NCBI RefSeq assembly: GCF_028769735.1
Contig: NC_088194.1
Location: 3,666,319 to 3,730,318, forward strand
Length of the DNA stretch: 64,000 nt
DNA from: Zonotrichia leucophrys gambelii
Taxonomy: Eukaryota; Chordata; Aves; Passeriformes; Passerellidae
Direction: 5' to 3'
Shown: positions 21,616 to 32,112 of the stretch, piece after piece
Numbering within the stretch: position 1 is the stretch's first letter
Layout of the letters: each line of letters begins with the position of its first letter
The notes under the pieces: generated by a model
What the model was told of the DNA's origin: nothing
Seen by the model: the letters and a program-made list of their open reading frames with translations, nothing else
Database searches by the model: none
Made by a program: the position numbers and the translations under genes

Positions 21616-22164
21616 GCAATGAGAACCCTCCACCCTCCTTTGGGTGCAGCCCAGGACAAGGTCCAGGATCCCTCTGGACCCATCCCTTCCCTCCAGTGGC
21701 CCCACCATGGTGGGTGACCTTGGCTCACCAGTTTGAGGAGGAAGGAGCTGTTTTTGTTATTTTCACAACTTCCCATTTCCAATGAACCGTGCCACCCCAT
21801 TTATACCAGGAATGGAGTTTTCTCCTTCCCAGTTTTCCTAACAGGGAACTGATCCTGGCCCAGCCCCCAGGTCGGGCTCGGAATTTCTGTCTCCCTCACC
21901 CTCAGCCACCCCTGGGACATGGACAGGGGAGCCCGTGGAAGGAAAAAGCTGTGGGAGGAGATAAACCCGCAGGAATAACGAAACCACGGGATGGTTCACA
22001 CGATAAACACCCTCAGAGCGGGCAAGGGCTGAACCTTGCCCAATTTCCCTCTTTTCAGCCAAAAACACCCCAAGAAGAAAACCCCAAAACCAGGGAGGCA
22101 ACGTGGAGAGGAGCAGGAGCTGAAGGCAGAGCAGGATGTGTGGAGAACATCTGGAGCAGAGGCT

Positions 22165-22790
22165 GGGCCAGAGATGGACACCAGAGATGGACACCAGAGA
22201 TGGACACCAGAGATGGACACAGAGATGGACACAGAGATGGACACCAGAGATGGACAGAGATGGACACCAGAGATGGACACCAGAGATGGACACCAGAGAT
22301 GGACACAGAGATGGACACCAGAGATGGACAGAGAAATGGACACCAGAGATGGACACCAGAGATGGACACCAGGGATGGACACAGAGATGGACACAGAGAT
22401 GGACACCAGAGATGGACACCAGAGATGGACACGAGGAATGGACACCAGAGATGGACACCAGAGATGGACACCAGAGATGGACACAGAGAGGGACACCAGA
22501 GATGGACACCAGAGATAGACATCAGAGAGTGACACCAGAGATGGACACAGAGATGGACATGGAGATGGACACCAGAGATGGACACAGAGATGGACACCAG
22601 GGATGGACACAGAGATGGACAGCAGAGATGGACACCAGAGATGGACACCAGGGATGGACACGGAGATGGACACCAGGGATGGACACCAGAGAGGGACACC
22701 AGGGATGGGCACAGAGATGGACACGGAGATGGACACGGAGATGGACACAGAGATAATCACCAGGGATGGACACAGAGATGGACATCAGCC
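22165..22790. repeat. GGACACCAGAGAT minisatellite in B intron 1
   Basis: Units GGACACCAGAGAT and GGACACAGAGAT. The mirror array in gene F is at 49,290-49,760. ORFs on both strands here are repeat artefacts. Confidence 0.9.
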
Positions 22791-22959
22791 CTCTAGCAGC
22801 AAGAGCTCCATGGCAGCCCTGGATCCCAACATGGGGCACAAATCCACCCCGTGGAGCTGCTCTGGTGCTCCCACACATTCCCCCTCTCCCCTGACCCCAA
22901 AAACCCCAAAACCACCCCAAAATCTCCTTCCCAGGGGACAAGGAGCACCCGGCACTCAC

Positions 22960-23014
22960 TGGTTTGGTGGAGCAGCATGAAGGTGATGAGATGAGGGATC
23001 CAAAACACGTCCAT
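22960..23014 (-). pseudogene. Gene B signal-peptide exon
   Basis: 55 nt, phase 1, encodes MDVFWIPHLITFMLLHQT; donor GTGAGT intact. Differs from F at only a few codons. Confidence 0.8.
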
Positions 23015-23329
23015 GGATGTCCAGAAATTGAGCGGATTTTGAGGCACCAAAAAGCAAAAATTTGAGCCAGAAAGAGGAAGAAGAAGGAAGAAGTGCCCTT
23101 GTGGCCTTTCAGCATAGAGGTGGAGGGGAGGTGGCTTTGGATGTGGCTTGTGACGAAAATGAAACACCAAGGAGGGGCAATCCACGCTCACACGGAAACC
23201 TGAGGTGTTTAAAAAAAATCACTGTTTTCAAGGAAAAAGGAGGAAACTCGAGGTGTTTAAAACAGAGCCCAACTCTGTTCCCGAGGAAAAATGAGGGTGG
23301 GACCAAGAGTGCCACCATGGCCGTGTGTG

Positions 23330-23445
23330 ACAAATGGCTCAGGGGCTGGAGAGCGTTATCGTGGTGCCCATGGATTGGTGCCCATGGATTGGTGCCCATG
23401 GAATTGGTGCCCATGGAATTGGTGCCCATGGATTGGGGCCTCCAG
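23330..23445. repeat. GGTGCCCATGGATT short array
   Basis: Six to seven units of about 14-16 bp upstream of gene B, next to the CR1 element. Confidence 0.8.
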
Positions 23446-23474
23446 GGCATCCCTGAGGAGCGAGGCTGAGCCCA

Positions 23475-24435
23475 AATCATGGAATGGTTTGGGTGGGAAG
23501 GGGCCTTGAAGCTCATCCTGTGGGCAGGGACAGCTCCCACCAGCCCAGGCTGCTCCAAGCCCTGTCCAGCCTGGCCTTGGACACTCCCAGGGATGGAGAA
23601 TCCATGGAACAACCTCAGTGAGGGAAAGATTGATCCCTGAAATCCCATCTAAAGCAGCCCATGGAATCCTGGAATGGTTTGGGATGGAAAGGAACCTGAA
23701 ATCCCCAAAAATTCCCACCCCAGTTCCATGGGCAGGGTCCTTCCCCTATCCCAGGTGGGCCCAGCCTGGCCTTGGACACTTCCAAGGATGGGGAATCCAT
23801 GGAACCACCTGGACCAGGAAAGGATTGATCCCTGAAATCCCATCTAAAATCCCTAAAATTCCATTCCATGGAATCCTGGAATGGTTTGGGATGGAAAGGA
23901 ACCTGAAATCCCAAAAAATCCCACCCCAGTTCCATGGGCAGGGTCCTTCCCCTATCCCAGGTGGGTCCAGCCTGGCCTTGGACACTTCCAAGGATGGGAA
24001 GTCCATGGAATCACCTGGGCCATGGGCAGATTGATCCCTAAAATCCAGTCTAAACCAGCCCATGGAATCCTGGATGGAATGGTTGGGATGGAATGGTTTG
24101 GGATGGAAAGGAACCTGAAATCCCCAAAAAATCCCACCCCAGTTCCATGGGCAGGGTCCTCCCCCTATCCCAGGTGGGTCCAGCCTGGCCTTGGACACTC
24201 CCAGGGATGGGGAATCCATGGAATCACCTGGGACCCTCACAGGGGACAATTCCGCCCCAAAATCCCACCCAAATTCCCCCTCTGTCCCCCTGACCCCATT
24301 CCCCCTTTTCTGAGGAAAATTCTCCTTCCATTTTTCCTGAAGCCCCTCAGGTCCTGCAAGGCCACAGTGAGGTCACCCCAGAACTTCTCCTCTCCAGCTG
24401 AACAGATGAACTTTTTGGGGTTGGAAAGTGCACAG
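23475..24435 (+). mobile_element. CR1 LINE 3' fragment with internal tandem amplification
   Basis: Begins with the CR1 hallmark AATCATGGAATGGTTTGGG then CTTGGACACTCCCAGGGATG. The part from GGAATGGTTTGGGATGG to the AATCCATGGAA-type end is present about four times (starts near 23,480, 23,672, 23,880, 24,090). The unit ends with the CR1 segment TTCTCCTCTCCAGCTGAACA near 24,390. Confidence 0.8.
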
Positions 24436-24439
24436 CCCC

Positions 24440-24560
24440 GTTTTCCCAGGATTTTGGGGCAGCTGGTGGTGACCCGGAGTCTTTTTTTCCCCTAAAAGCA
24501 GCGATTTTGGGGCTTGGGGAGCAGAAAACCAGCGGGATTTGGGAGATGGATCGCAGCTCC
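24440..24560. repeat. Dispersed element shared with gene A intron 1
   Basis: Matches 6,095-6,190, including GGGGAGCAGAAAACCAGCGG. It directly follows the CR1 fragment, so it may be part of the same insertion unit. Confidence 0.6.
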
Positions 24561-25930
24561 AGCCCCTCCTCATCCCGAAGGACGAGCGCTGATGCCTCCG
24601 TCGGGACGCTCTAATTTATCCTAACGACCCTCATTTGCATATCGGGGTTAATTTGCAGCCCTCCAATCGCCGTTCCCGTCCCTCCCCCCTCGGTTTCGGC
24701 GTCACCGCAGCCAAGGCGACACCGGAGGGGACGGGGACAGCCCCGGGCCGGCCCCAAGTGGGTCAGGGCGCAGCGGGGGTGGCGGGGGTCCCTTTGTCCC
24801 CCTTTGTCCCCCTTTGTTCCCCTTTGTCCCCCTTTGTTCCCCTTTGTCCCCCTTTGTTCCCCTTTGCTCGCCGCCCCCCGCCCGTGGGAAGACGCCGAGG
24901 GCCGTTTGTCCCCAGCCAGGGGACAGCGAGGGGACAGCGGGGGTGGCCCGAGTGTGGCCGGGGGGGGGAAGGAGGGAAGAATCGGGGCTGGAATTGTGGA
25001 ATTGTGGAATTGTGGAATTGTGGAATTCCGGCCCCTCCTCGGCGGCGACCCCGGGAAATCCCGCGGGGATGGGGGAGAATCCCCAGAGGGAGCTGGGGTC
25101 GAGCGCGCCTGGACATCCGGTGGTCATCTGGTGTCCATCTGGTGTCCATCCAGCGGTCATCCAAGGGATTCCTTGGACACCTCCCGGGATTTGGATCCAG
25201 CCCTCCCTGAGCCCCTTCCGACGCTTCCCAACCCTTTTTCCATGGAAAAATCATCCCAAATTTCCAGCCCTGGCACAGCTCGAGGCCGTTCCCTCTTGTC
25301 CTGCCCCATTCCCTGGGATCGGATCCCAAATCCCCCTCTGGAAGATCCCAAATCCCCCCTGGCTGCCCCCAGGCTTTGGGGTCACTCTGGTCACTCACAG
25401 TGACCCTTGGGGTCAGTGTCCTGCTGGCCATTGGGTCATTGGGGAGTCCTGGATGGATATGGGGAGATTTGAGGCATTTGGGGGAGTCTGGGTAGATTTT
25501 ACGGGGATTTGAGGGGTTTTGAGGGGATCTGGGTGGGTTTTGGAGGGGATTTGAGGGATTTTGAGGGGTCCCAGGTGGTTTTTGTTGAGGATTTGAAGGG
25601 CTTTGGGGTCCCTGCAGTGGGGATTTGGGGGATCCATGGGGGGCTCTGTCCCTGTCAGTCTCAGGGGCTGTTTGTAACTCCCTGATAGCCTCGTGTCCCA
25701 CCCCGAACTGCGGTTGTAGGCCCGGAAGAGGAAGAGGAAGAGGAACCTCCATCACGCGGTTTCTCCGCCTGCTTTCAGAACCGCCCAGCCCCAGGTTTTG
25801 GGGAGTCTTGGGGGGTTCCAGCCTTGGGGGTCCTTGGGGAGCAGCTGCCCCGTGAGGGGGTCCCACCCTGGAGGGGTCCCACCCTGGGTGCGGTCGTGTC
25901 CCACCCTCGGTGAGGGGACGTTGGTGACAG
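24560..25930. other. Intergenic B-C: short arrays and a CR1 fragment
   Basis: Contains a CCTTTGTCCCC/CCTTTGTTCCC array (24,780-24,866), a GTGGAATT array (24,998-25,027), a CR1 3' fragment at about 25,155-25,345 (CCTTGGACACCTCCC, then GGCACAGCTCGAGGCCGTTC) and a run of GGATTTGAGGG-type units (25,450-25,640). No exon is seen. The gene C promoter should lie near 25,700-25,930; a GGAAGAGGAAGAGGAAGAGG purine run at 25,724-25,743 could bind ETS factors (inference). Confidence 0.5.
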
Positions 25931-25933
25931 AAA

Positions 25934-26009
25934 ATGGCGCCGGCGCTGGAGCTGAACCTCCTCCTCTTCCTCCTCTTCTTCCTCCTCTCCCTCCTCTTCG
26001 CCACACCAG
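25934..26009 (+). CDS. CD48: Gene C exon 1: signal peptide
   Basis: ATG in AAAATGGCGCC, then MAPALELN and a Leu/Phe-rich core, ending ATP; donor GTACGG, phase 1. Confidence 0.8.
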
Positions 26010-29000
26010 GTACGGGGCTGGATGAGGGGCTGGGGTGGTCAAGAGGTTTTGGGGACATCTGGGGACTTTGTGGTGAACCCGCCCTGTCCCCACAAGGTGC
26101 CACCACCGGGTCCCTCCAACGGGAGCCACCGCACCCGGGGGGGATGGACTGTCCCCACATGGAGTCCCAAAAAAAATGGAAATTTTTAGGAATTTGGGGC
26201 GGGAAAATTCAAAATTCTGATCCTGCCCCTCTTCATGCAAAGGGCTCCAGAAAGGGCGGAGTTATTTCAAGTTTATTTTTAATATTTGAGTTATTCCCGT
26301 TTGGAACGTGTCCGGAATTCCAAGTGGGATGAGACCTGGGGAAGGACGAGCACCCCAACTCCACCATCCCCAATTTTTTTTGGCAGCCCGGGCACAAGAA
26401 CCCCAACCCTTGGAGGTGACCGGAGCCGTGGGCGGGGTGGCACTTCTGAACCCCCAAACGCCCCAAAACCCCTCAGAATACTCCCAAATCCACTGGCGAT
26501 GGAAAAACGAGCAGAGGATCGCCACCCTGAAGTGGGGGGAGCTGCCCAGGTACCCCCGGAGCCGCTTTGAGGGACGCCTGGAACTCCTGGAGAACGGAAC
26601 CCTCAGGATGAGCAACCTGAACCTCGGGGACAGCGGCGAGTTCCGGCTGTACCTGGAGGATGACACGGGCAGGGAGAGCGTCCAGAAGGTTCTGCTGAGG
26701 GTCTACGGTGAGTCTGGGGACAGGGGATTGTCCCAGAGCCCCATGGGTGGCTTGGGGACATTGTGGTGTCATGGGCATTGTCCCAGAACTCCAGAGGGTT
26801 TGGGGATTGTCCCAGAGCTCCAGAGGGTCCTGCTGAGGGTCTACGGTGAGTCTGGGGACAGGGAATTGTCCCAGAGCTCCATGGGGGAGTTGGGGACGTT
26901 GTGATGTCCTGGGGCTTGTTCCAGAGCATCCAGAAGGTTCTGCTGAGGGTCTACGGTGAGTCTGGGGACAGGAGATTGTCCCAGGGGTGTTGGGGACATT
27001 GTGATGGCCTGGGGGTTGTCCCAGAGCTCCAGAGGGTTTGGGGATTGTCCCAGAGCATCCAGAGGGTCCTGCTGAGGGTCTACGGTGAGTCTGGGGACAG
27101 GGGATTGTCCCAGGAGTGTTGGGGACGTTGTGATGGCCTTGGGATTGTCCCAGAGCTCTAGAGGGTCCTGCTGAGGGTCTACGGTGAGTCTGGGGACAGG
27201 GGATTGTCCCAGGGGGTGCTGGGGACATTGTGATGGCCTGGGGATTGTCCCAGAGCATCCAGAGGGTCCTGCTGAGGGTCTATGGTGAGTCTGGGGACAG
27301 GGGATTGTCCCAGAGCCCCATGGAGGGTTTGAGGATTGTCCCAGAGCATCCAGAAGGTTCTGCTAAGGGTCTACAGTGAGTTTGGGGACAGGGGATTGTC
27401 CCAGGAGTGTTGGGGACATTGTGATGGCCTGGGGCTTGTCCCAGAGCTCCAGAGGGTTTGGGGATTGTCCCAGAGCATCCAGAGGGTTTCGGGATTGTCC
27501 CAGAACTCCAGGAGGTCCAGCTGAGGGTCTATGGTGAGTGTGGGGACAGGGGATTGTCCCAGGGGGTGTTGGGGACGTTGTGATGTCCTGGGGATTGTCC
27601 CAGAGCTCCAGAGGGTCCTGCTGAGGGTCTACGGTGAGTCTGGGGACAGGGGATTGTCCCAGGGGGTGCTGGGGACGTTGTGATGGCCTGGGCATTATCT
27701 CGGAGCTCCAGGAGGATGTTGTGACATCCTGGGGGTTGTCCCAGAGCCCCACGAGGGGTTTGGGGACATTGTGGTGTCCTGGGGGATGTCCCACTGCCCC
27801 ACAGGGACTTTGTGACTTCCTGGTTGTCCAAGAACCTCATGAGGACAGTGTGACCTCCTGGGGGTTGTCCCAGAGCTCCATGGGGACTCGGTGCCACCCT
27901 GGGCACTGTCCCAGAGCTCCATGGGGACATGGTGCCACCCTGGGCACTGTCCCAGAGCTCCAGAAGGACTTGGTGCCATCCTGGTTATCCAAGAACCTCA
28001 TGAGGACAGTGTGACCTCCTGGGGGTTGTCCCAGAGCTCCAGGGGGACCTTGTGCCACCCTGGGCACTGTCCCAGAGCTCCATGGGGACTCGGTGCCACC
28101 CTGGGGTTGTCCCAGAGCTCCATGGGGACTCGGTGCCACCCTGGGGTTGTCCCAGAGCTCCATGGGGACTCGGTGCCACCCTGGGCACTGTCCCAGAGCT
28201 CCAGGAGGACTTGGTGCCATCCTGGTTGTCCAAGAACCTCATGAGGACAGTGTGACCTCCTGGGGGTTGTCCCAGAGCTCCACAGGGGTTTGGGGACTCG
28301 GTGCCACCCTGGGCACTGTCCCAGAGCTCCAGGGGGACTCAGTGCCACCCTGGGTTTGTCCCAGAGCTCCATGGGGACTCGGTGCCACCCTGGGCACTGT
28401 CCCAGAGCTCCAGGGGGACTCGGTGCCACCCTGGGCACTGTCCCAGAGCTCCATGGGGACTCGGTGCCATCCTGGTTGTCCAAGAACCTCATGAGGACAG
28501 TGTGACCTCCTGGGGGTTGTCCCAGAGCTCCACAGGGGTTTGTGGACGTTGTGCCACCCTGGGGTTGTCCCAGAGCTCCATGGGGACTCGGTGCCACCCT
28601 GGGCACTGTCCCAGAGCTCCAGGAGGACTCGGTGCCAGCCTGGTTGTCCAAGAGCCTCATGAGGACAGTGTGACCTCCTGGGGGTTGTCCCAGAGCTCCA
28701 CAGGGGTTTGGGGACTCGGTGCCACCCTGGGCACTGTCCCAGAGCTCCATGGGGACTCGGTGCCACCCTGGGTTTGTCCCAGAGCTCCATGGGGACTCGG
28801 TGCCACCCTGGGCACTGTCCCAGAGCTCCATGGGGACTCGGTGCCACCCTGGGCACTGTCCCAGAGCTCCATGGGGACTTGGTGCCATCCTGGGGTTGTC
28901 CCACAGCTCCATGGGGACTCTGTGCCACCCTGGGCACTGTCCCAGAGCTCCATGGGGACTCGGTGCCACCCTGGGGGTTGTCCCAGAGCTCCATGGGGAT

Positions 29001-31392
29001 GTTGTGCCACCCTGGGGTTGTCCCAGAGCTCCAGGGGGACTCGGTGCCACCCTGGGGTTGTCCCAGAGCTCCATGGGGACTCGGTGCCACCCTGGGCACT
29101 GTCCCAGAGCTCCATGGGGACTCGGTGCCACCCTGGGCACTGTCCCAGAGCTCCATGGGGACTCGGTGCCACCCTGGGCACTGTCCCAGAGCTCCATGGG
29201 GACTCGGTGCCACCCTGGGGTTGTCCCAGAGCTCCAGGAGGACTTGGTGCCACCCTGGGCACTGTCCCAGAGCTCCATGGGGACTCTGTGCCACCCTGGG
29301 GTTGTCCCAGAGCTCCAGGAGGACTTGGTGCCATCCTGGTTGTCCAAGAACCTCATGAGGACAGTGTGACCTCCTGGGGGTTGTCCCAGAGCTCCACAGG
29401 GGTTTGGGGACATTGTGCCACCCTGGGCACTGTTCCAGAGCTCCATGGGGACTCTGTGCCACCCTGGGCACTGTCCCAGAGCTCCAGGAGGACTCGGTGC
29501 CACCCTGGGCACTGTCCCAGAGCTCCATGGGGACTCGGTGCCACCCTGGGGTTGTCCCAGAGCTCCATGGGGACTCGGTGCCACCCTGGGGGTTGTCCCA
29601 GAGCTCCATGGGGACTCGGTGCCACCCTGGGGTTGTCCCAGAGCTCCAGGGGGACTCGGTGCCACCCTGGCCTCTCCTGCAGACCTGGTCCCCAAGCCCC
29701 GCGTGACGGCCACCACCAACGGCGACCCCCAGGTGTGCAACAGCACCCTGAGCTGCTCCGTGGCCCTCCAAGAGGTCACCTACGAGTGGATCTCGCCCCA
29801 GAAGGCCCTGATGAAGCAGGGCCCCATCCTGGAGGTCTTCATCAAGCCCCCGGTGGAAACCTACGTGTGCAGGGTCAGCAACCCCGTGTCCTCCAGCAAC
29901 GCCTCGCTGACCTTCCGGCGGCCCTGCAGCTGGACAGGTACGGCCACGGCCGGACACGGCCCCGGCCAGGGCTGGCCTGGCCTTTGGGGGGTCCCCAGAG
30001 GGGTTTGGGGGGGATCTGAGGACCTTCAGAGCCATCCCATGTTGGGGTTGGGAAGGAGCTCCGAGGTCATCGGTCCAATGTGGGGCTGACCCCTCATCCA
30101 GGGGGATCTCCAGGGGTTCCTCAGACACCTCCAGGGGTGGACACCCCAAACCTTCCTGGGGCTGACCCCATCCAATGTGAGACTGACCCCTCCTGGTCAT
30201 CCAGAGGGATCTCCAGAGGTTCCTCAGACACCTCCAGGGATGGACACCCCAAACCTTCCTGGGACTGACCCCTCCTGGTCATCCAGAGGGGTCTCCAGGG
30301 GTTCCTCCAGCACCTCCAGGGATGGACACCCCGAACCTCCCTGAGCCCCTTCCAAATCCTTTTCCCCAATTCCAGGAGGAATTTCCCCAAATTTCCCACC
30401 CTGAGCCTCCCCTGGCACAGCTCGAGGCCGTTCTTCTGTCCTGATTTTTGGATTCCACCCCAAAATTGACTCCACTGTGGTGCTGGAAGATCCCTGAACC
30501 CCAAAACTGAGCCCAGAGGGGCTCTGGAGGTCCCTGAACCTCAAAAATGACTCCATGGTGCATCAGGAGGTCCCTGAACCCCAAAAATCAGTCTGGGAGG
30601 GATCAGGGGGTCCCTGTGCCCCCCAAAATGGTCCCTGGGAGCAGATCCCAGCCCCAAGGTGGGTCCCAGGGCTGGGGGATCCCTTTTCCCTCCTCCCGTG
30701 GGTTTGGGGTGGGATTTGGGACCATCCTGGAGCTCCTGGATCCCTTCTGGGTTTGGGGTGGGATTTGGGACCCTCCTGGAGCTCCTGGATCCCTTCTGGG
30801 TTTGGGGACCCTCCTGGAGCTCCTGGATCCCTCCTGGGTTTGGGGACCATCCTGGAGCTCCTGGATCCCTTCTGGGTTTGGGGTGGGATTTGGGACCATC
30901 CTGGAGCTCCTGGATCCCTCCTGGGTTTGGGGTGGGATTTGGGACCCTCCTGGAGCTCCTGGATCCCTCCTGGGTTTGGGGTGGGATTTGGGACCATCCT
31001 GGAGCTCCTGGATCCCTTCTGGGTTTGGGGTGGGATTTGGGACCATCCTGGAGCTCCTGGATCCCTCCTGGGTTTGGGGACCCTCCTGGAGCTCCTGGAT
31101 CCCTCCTGGGTTTGGGGTGGGATTTGGGGACCATCCTGGAGCTCCTGGATCCCTCCTGGGTTTGGGGACCCTCCTGGAGCTCCTGGATCCCTTCTGGGTT
31201 TGGGGTGGGATTTGGGACCATCCTGGAGCTCCTGGATCCCTCCTGGGTTTGGGGTGGGATTTGGGGACCCTCCTGGAGCTCCTGGATCTTCCTCCAGAAG
31301 AATTCTCCTCGTCCACCACCCGCACCATGCCCAGCGCCCTGGTGGCCCTGGGACACCTCGTCCTCCTCTTCCTCCTGCTCGCCGTGGCTTGA
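25934..31392 (+). CDS. CD48: Gene C: CD48-like GPI-anchored IgV-IgC2 protein
   Basis: Exons 25934-26009, 26387-26707, 29683-29937, 31298-31392; 747 nt, 248 aa, all phase 1. Signal peptide, IgV (26-132), IgC2 (133-217), then a Ser/Thr stalk and a hydrophobic C terminus with no cytoplasmic tail, as in GPI precursors. Length is close to mammalian CD48. CD48 is the mammalian ligand of CD244, and gene A is the nearest intact receptor. Other GPI-type family members cannot be excluded. Confidence 0.8.
26387..26707 (+). CDS. CD48: Gene C exon 2: IgV domain
   Basis: Acceptor TTTGGCAG, donor GTGAGT, 321 nt. Contains VGGVALL (strand B), IHWRWK (strand C), NGTLRM (E strand with glycosylation site) and DSGEFRLYLED (F strand). 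No cysteines, as is normal for SLAM/CD48 V domains. Confidence 0.85.
26708..29682 (+). repeat. Gene C intron 2: copied splice donors, then a 39-bp minisatellite
   Basis: From 26,820 to 27,645, eight further copies of the exon-2 end (CTGAGGGTCTACGGTGAGTC, some with TATGGTGAG or TACAGTGAG) occur in an irregular array. From 27,900 to 29,680 the unit is CCCAGAGCTCCATGGGGACT followed by CGGTGCCACCCTGGGCACTGT. The long antisense ORFs are artefacts. Confidence 0.85.
29683..29937 (+). CDS. CD48: Gene C exon 3: IgC2 domain
   Basis: Acceptor TCTCCTGCAG, donor GTACGG, 255 nt. Four cysteines in the family layout (VCNSTLSC, YVCRVSNPVSS, PCSW), strand C VTYEW, glycosylation sites NST and NAS. The stretch after strand C is of ordinary length, unlike genes A and D. 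Confidence 0.85.
30040..30440 (+). mobile_element. CR1 LINE fragment with internal repeats
   Basis: GGTTGGGAAGGAGCTCCGAG start, three to four tandem copies of a TCCTCAGACACCTCCAGGG-containing segment, then GGCACAGCTCGAGGCCGTTC. Forward orientation, in gene C intron 3. Confidence 0.7.
30690..31285. repeat. Gene C intron 3 minisatellite
   Basis: Units of CTCCTGGATCCCTTCTGGGT and GGGGTGGGATTTGGGACCAT, alternating between about 33 and 48 bp forms, running right up to the exon 4 acceptor. Confidence 0.9.
31298..31392 (+). CDS. CD48: Gene C exon 4: GPI-anchor signal
   Basis: Acceptor CTTCCTCCAG. Encodes EEFSSSTTRTMPSALVALG then a hydrophobic run ending LLFLLLAVA and TGA at 31,390-31,392. Small residues in SSSTT could be the cleavage/attachment site (inference). 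Confidence 0.8.
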
Positions 31393-31720
31393 GGACCCCG
31401 CGGGCGGCCCCTCCGGCCACCTCCTCACCTTCCACCACCACCACGGGACCAAGATCCCGATGAAGATCCCGAAATCCTCCGGGCGAGGAAAAACCGCGGG
31501 CGCACGAGGGAATGGAATCATTGGAATAATTCAGTTTGGGGTTCATCTGCAAATCCTCCTCTTCCTCATCCCAAAACCTGTGGGGAGGGAGACCCGATCT
31601 GAGCCTTTCCTGGGGTTCCCTGGGATTTTGGGGGATCCCCTTTTGTTGGGATGGCCTTTGGTGCTCCCGGCCAGGGAGGGCTTGGGGTCGGGTTTGGATT
31701 TCCCAAATGTTCCTTTGCAC

Positions 31721-31726
31721 ATTAAA
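31721..31726 (+). terminator. Poly(A) signal of gene C
   Basis: ATTAAA, about 330 bp after the stop codon. Confidence 0.55.
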
Positions 31727-31740
31727 CCCCATTCTGGACA

Positions 31741-32112
31741 CCCCATTTCATTTCATTTCATTTCATTTCATTTCATTTCATTTCATTTCATTTCATTTCA
31801 TTTCATTTCATTTCATTTCATTTTCCCATGAAATTCCATCCTGGACACCACATTTTATTTTATTTTATTTTATTTTATTTTATTTTATTTTATTTTATTT
31901 TATTTTATTTTTTTTTTTTAATTTCCCAATTAATTCCATCCTGGACACCACATTTTGTTTTATTTTATTTTAATTTCCCATTAAATTCCATCCCGGACAC
32001 CACATTTTATTTTATTTTATTTTATTTTATTTTATTTTATTTTATTTTATTTTATTTTATTTTATTTTATTTTATTTTATTTTATTTTATTTTATTTTAT
32101 TTTTTTTTTTAA
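31741..32112. repeat. Adjacent pentanucleotide arrays (ATTTC)n and (ATTTT)n
   Basis: ATTTC units at 31,746-31,822, then ATTTT units at 31,855-31,910, 31,960-31,972 and 32,006-32,110. Each stretch is preceded by a repeated leader containing AATTCCATCCTGGACACCAC, so a compound unit (leader plus pentamer run) has been copied four to five times. Confidence 0.9.

Larger units (their letters stand above)
17457..23014 (-). pseudogene. Gene B: decayed SLAMF6-like receptor, inverted copy of gene F
   Basis: On the minus strand: signal exon 23014-22960, IgV 20734-20472, IgC2 19871-19598, TM 18739-18641, and a candidate poly(A) signal at 17462-17457. Order and intron repeats match gene F. The IgV exon meets a stop four codons in, its donor is GC instead of GT, and IgC2 has single-base losses that break the frame; only the signal and TM exons are clean. 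No ITSM exon was recognised between 18,640 and 17,500. The 21.2-23.0 kb part is still nearly identical to F, while 17.5-21.1 kb is heavily diverged, so either decay or a poor-quality assembly patch is possible. Confidence 0.7.

Noticed and set aside
28239..30200. Antisense ORFs of about 600 codons across gene C intron 2 and exon 3
   Set aside because: They follow the 39-bp array and simply run antisense through the real IgC2 exon.
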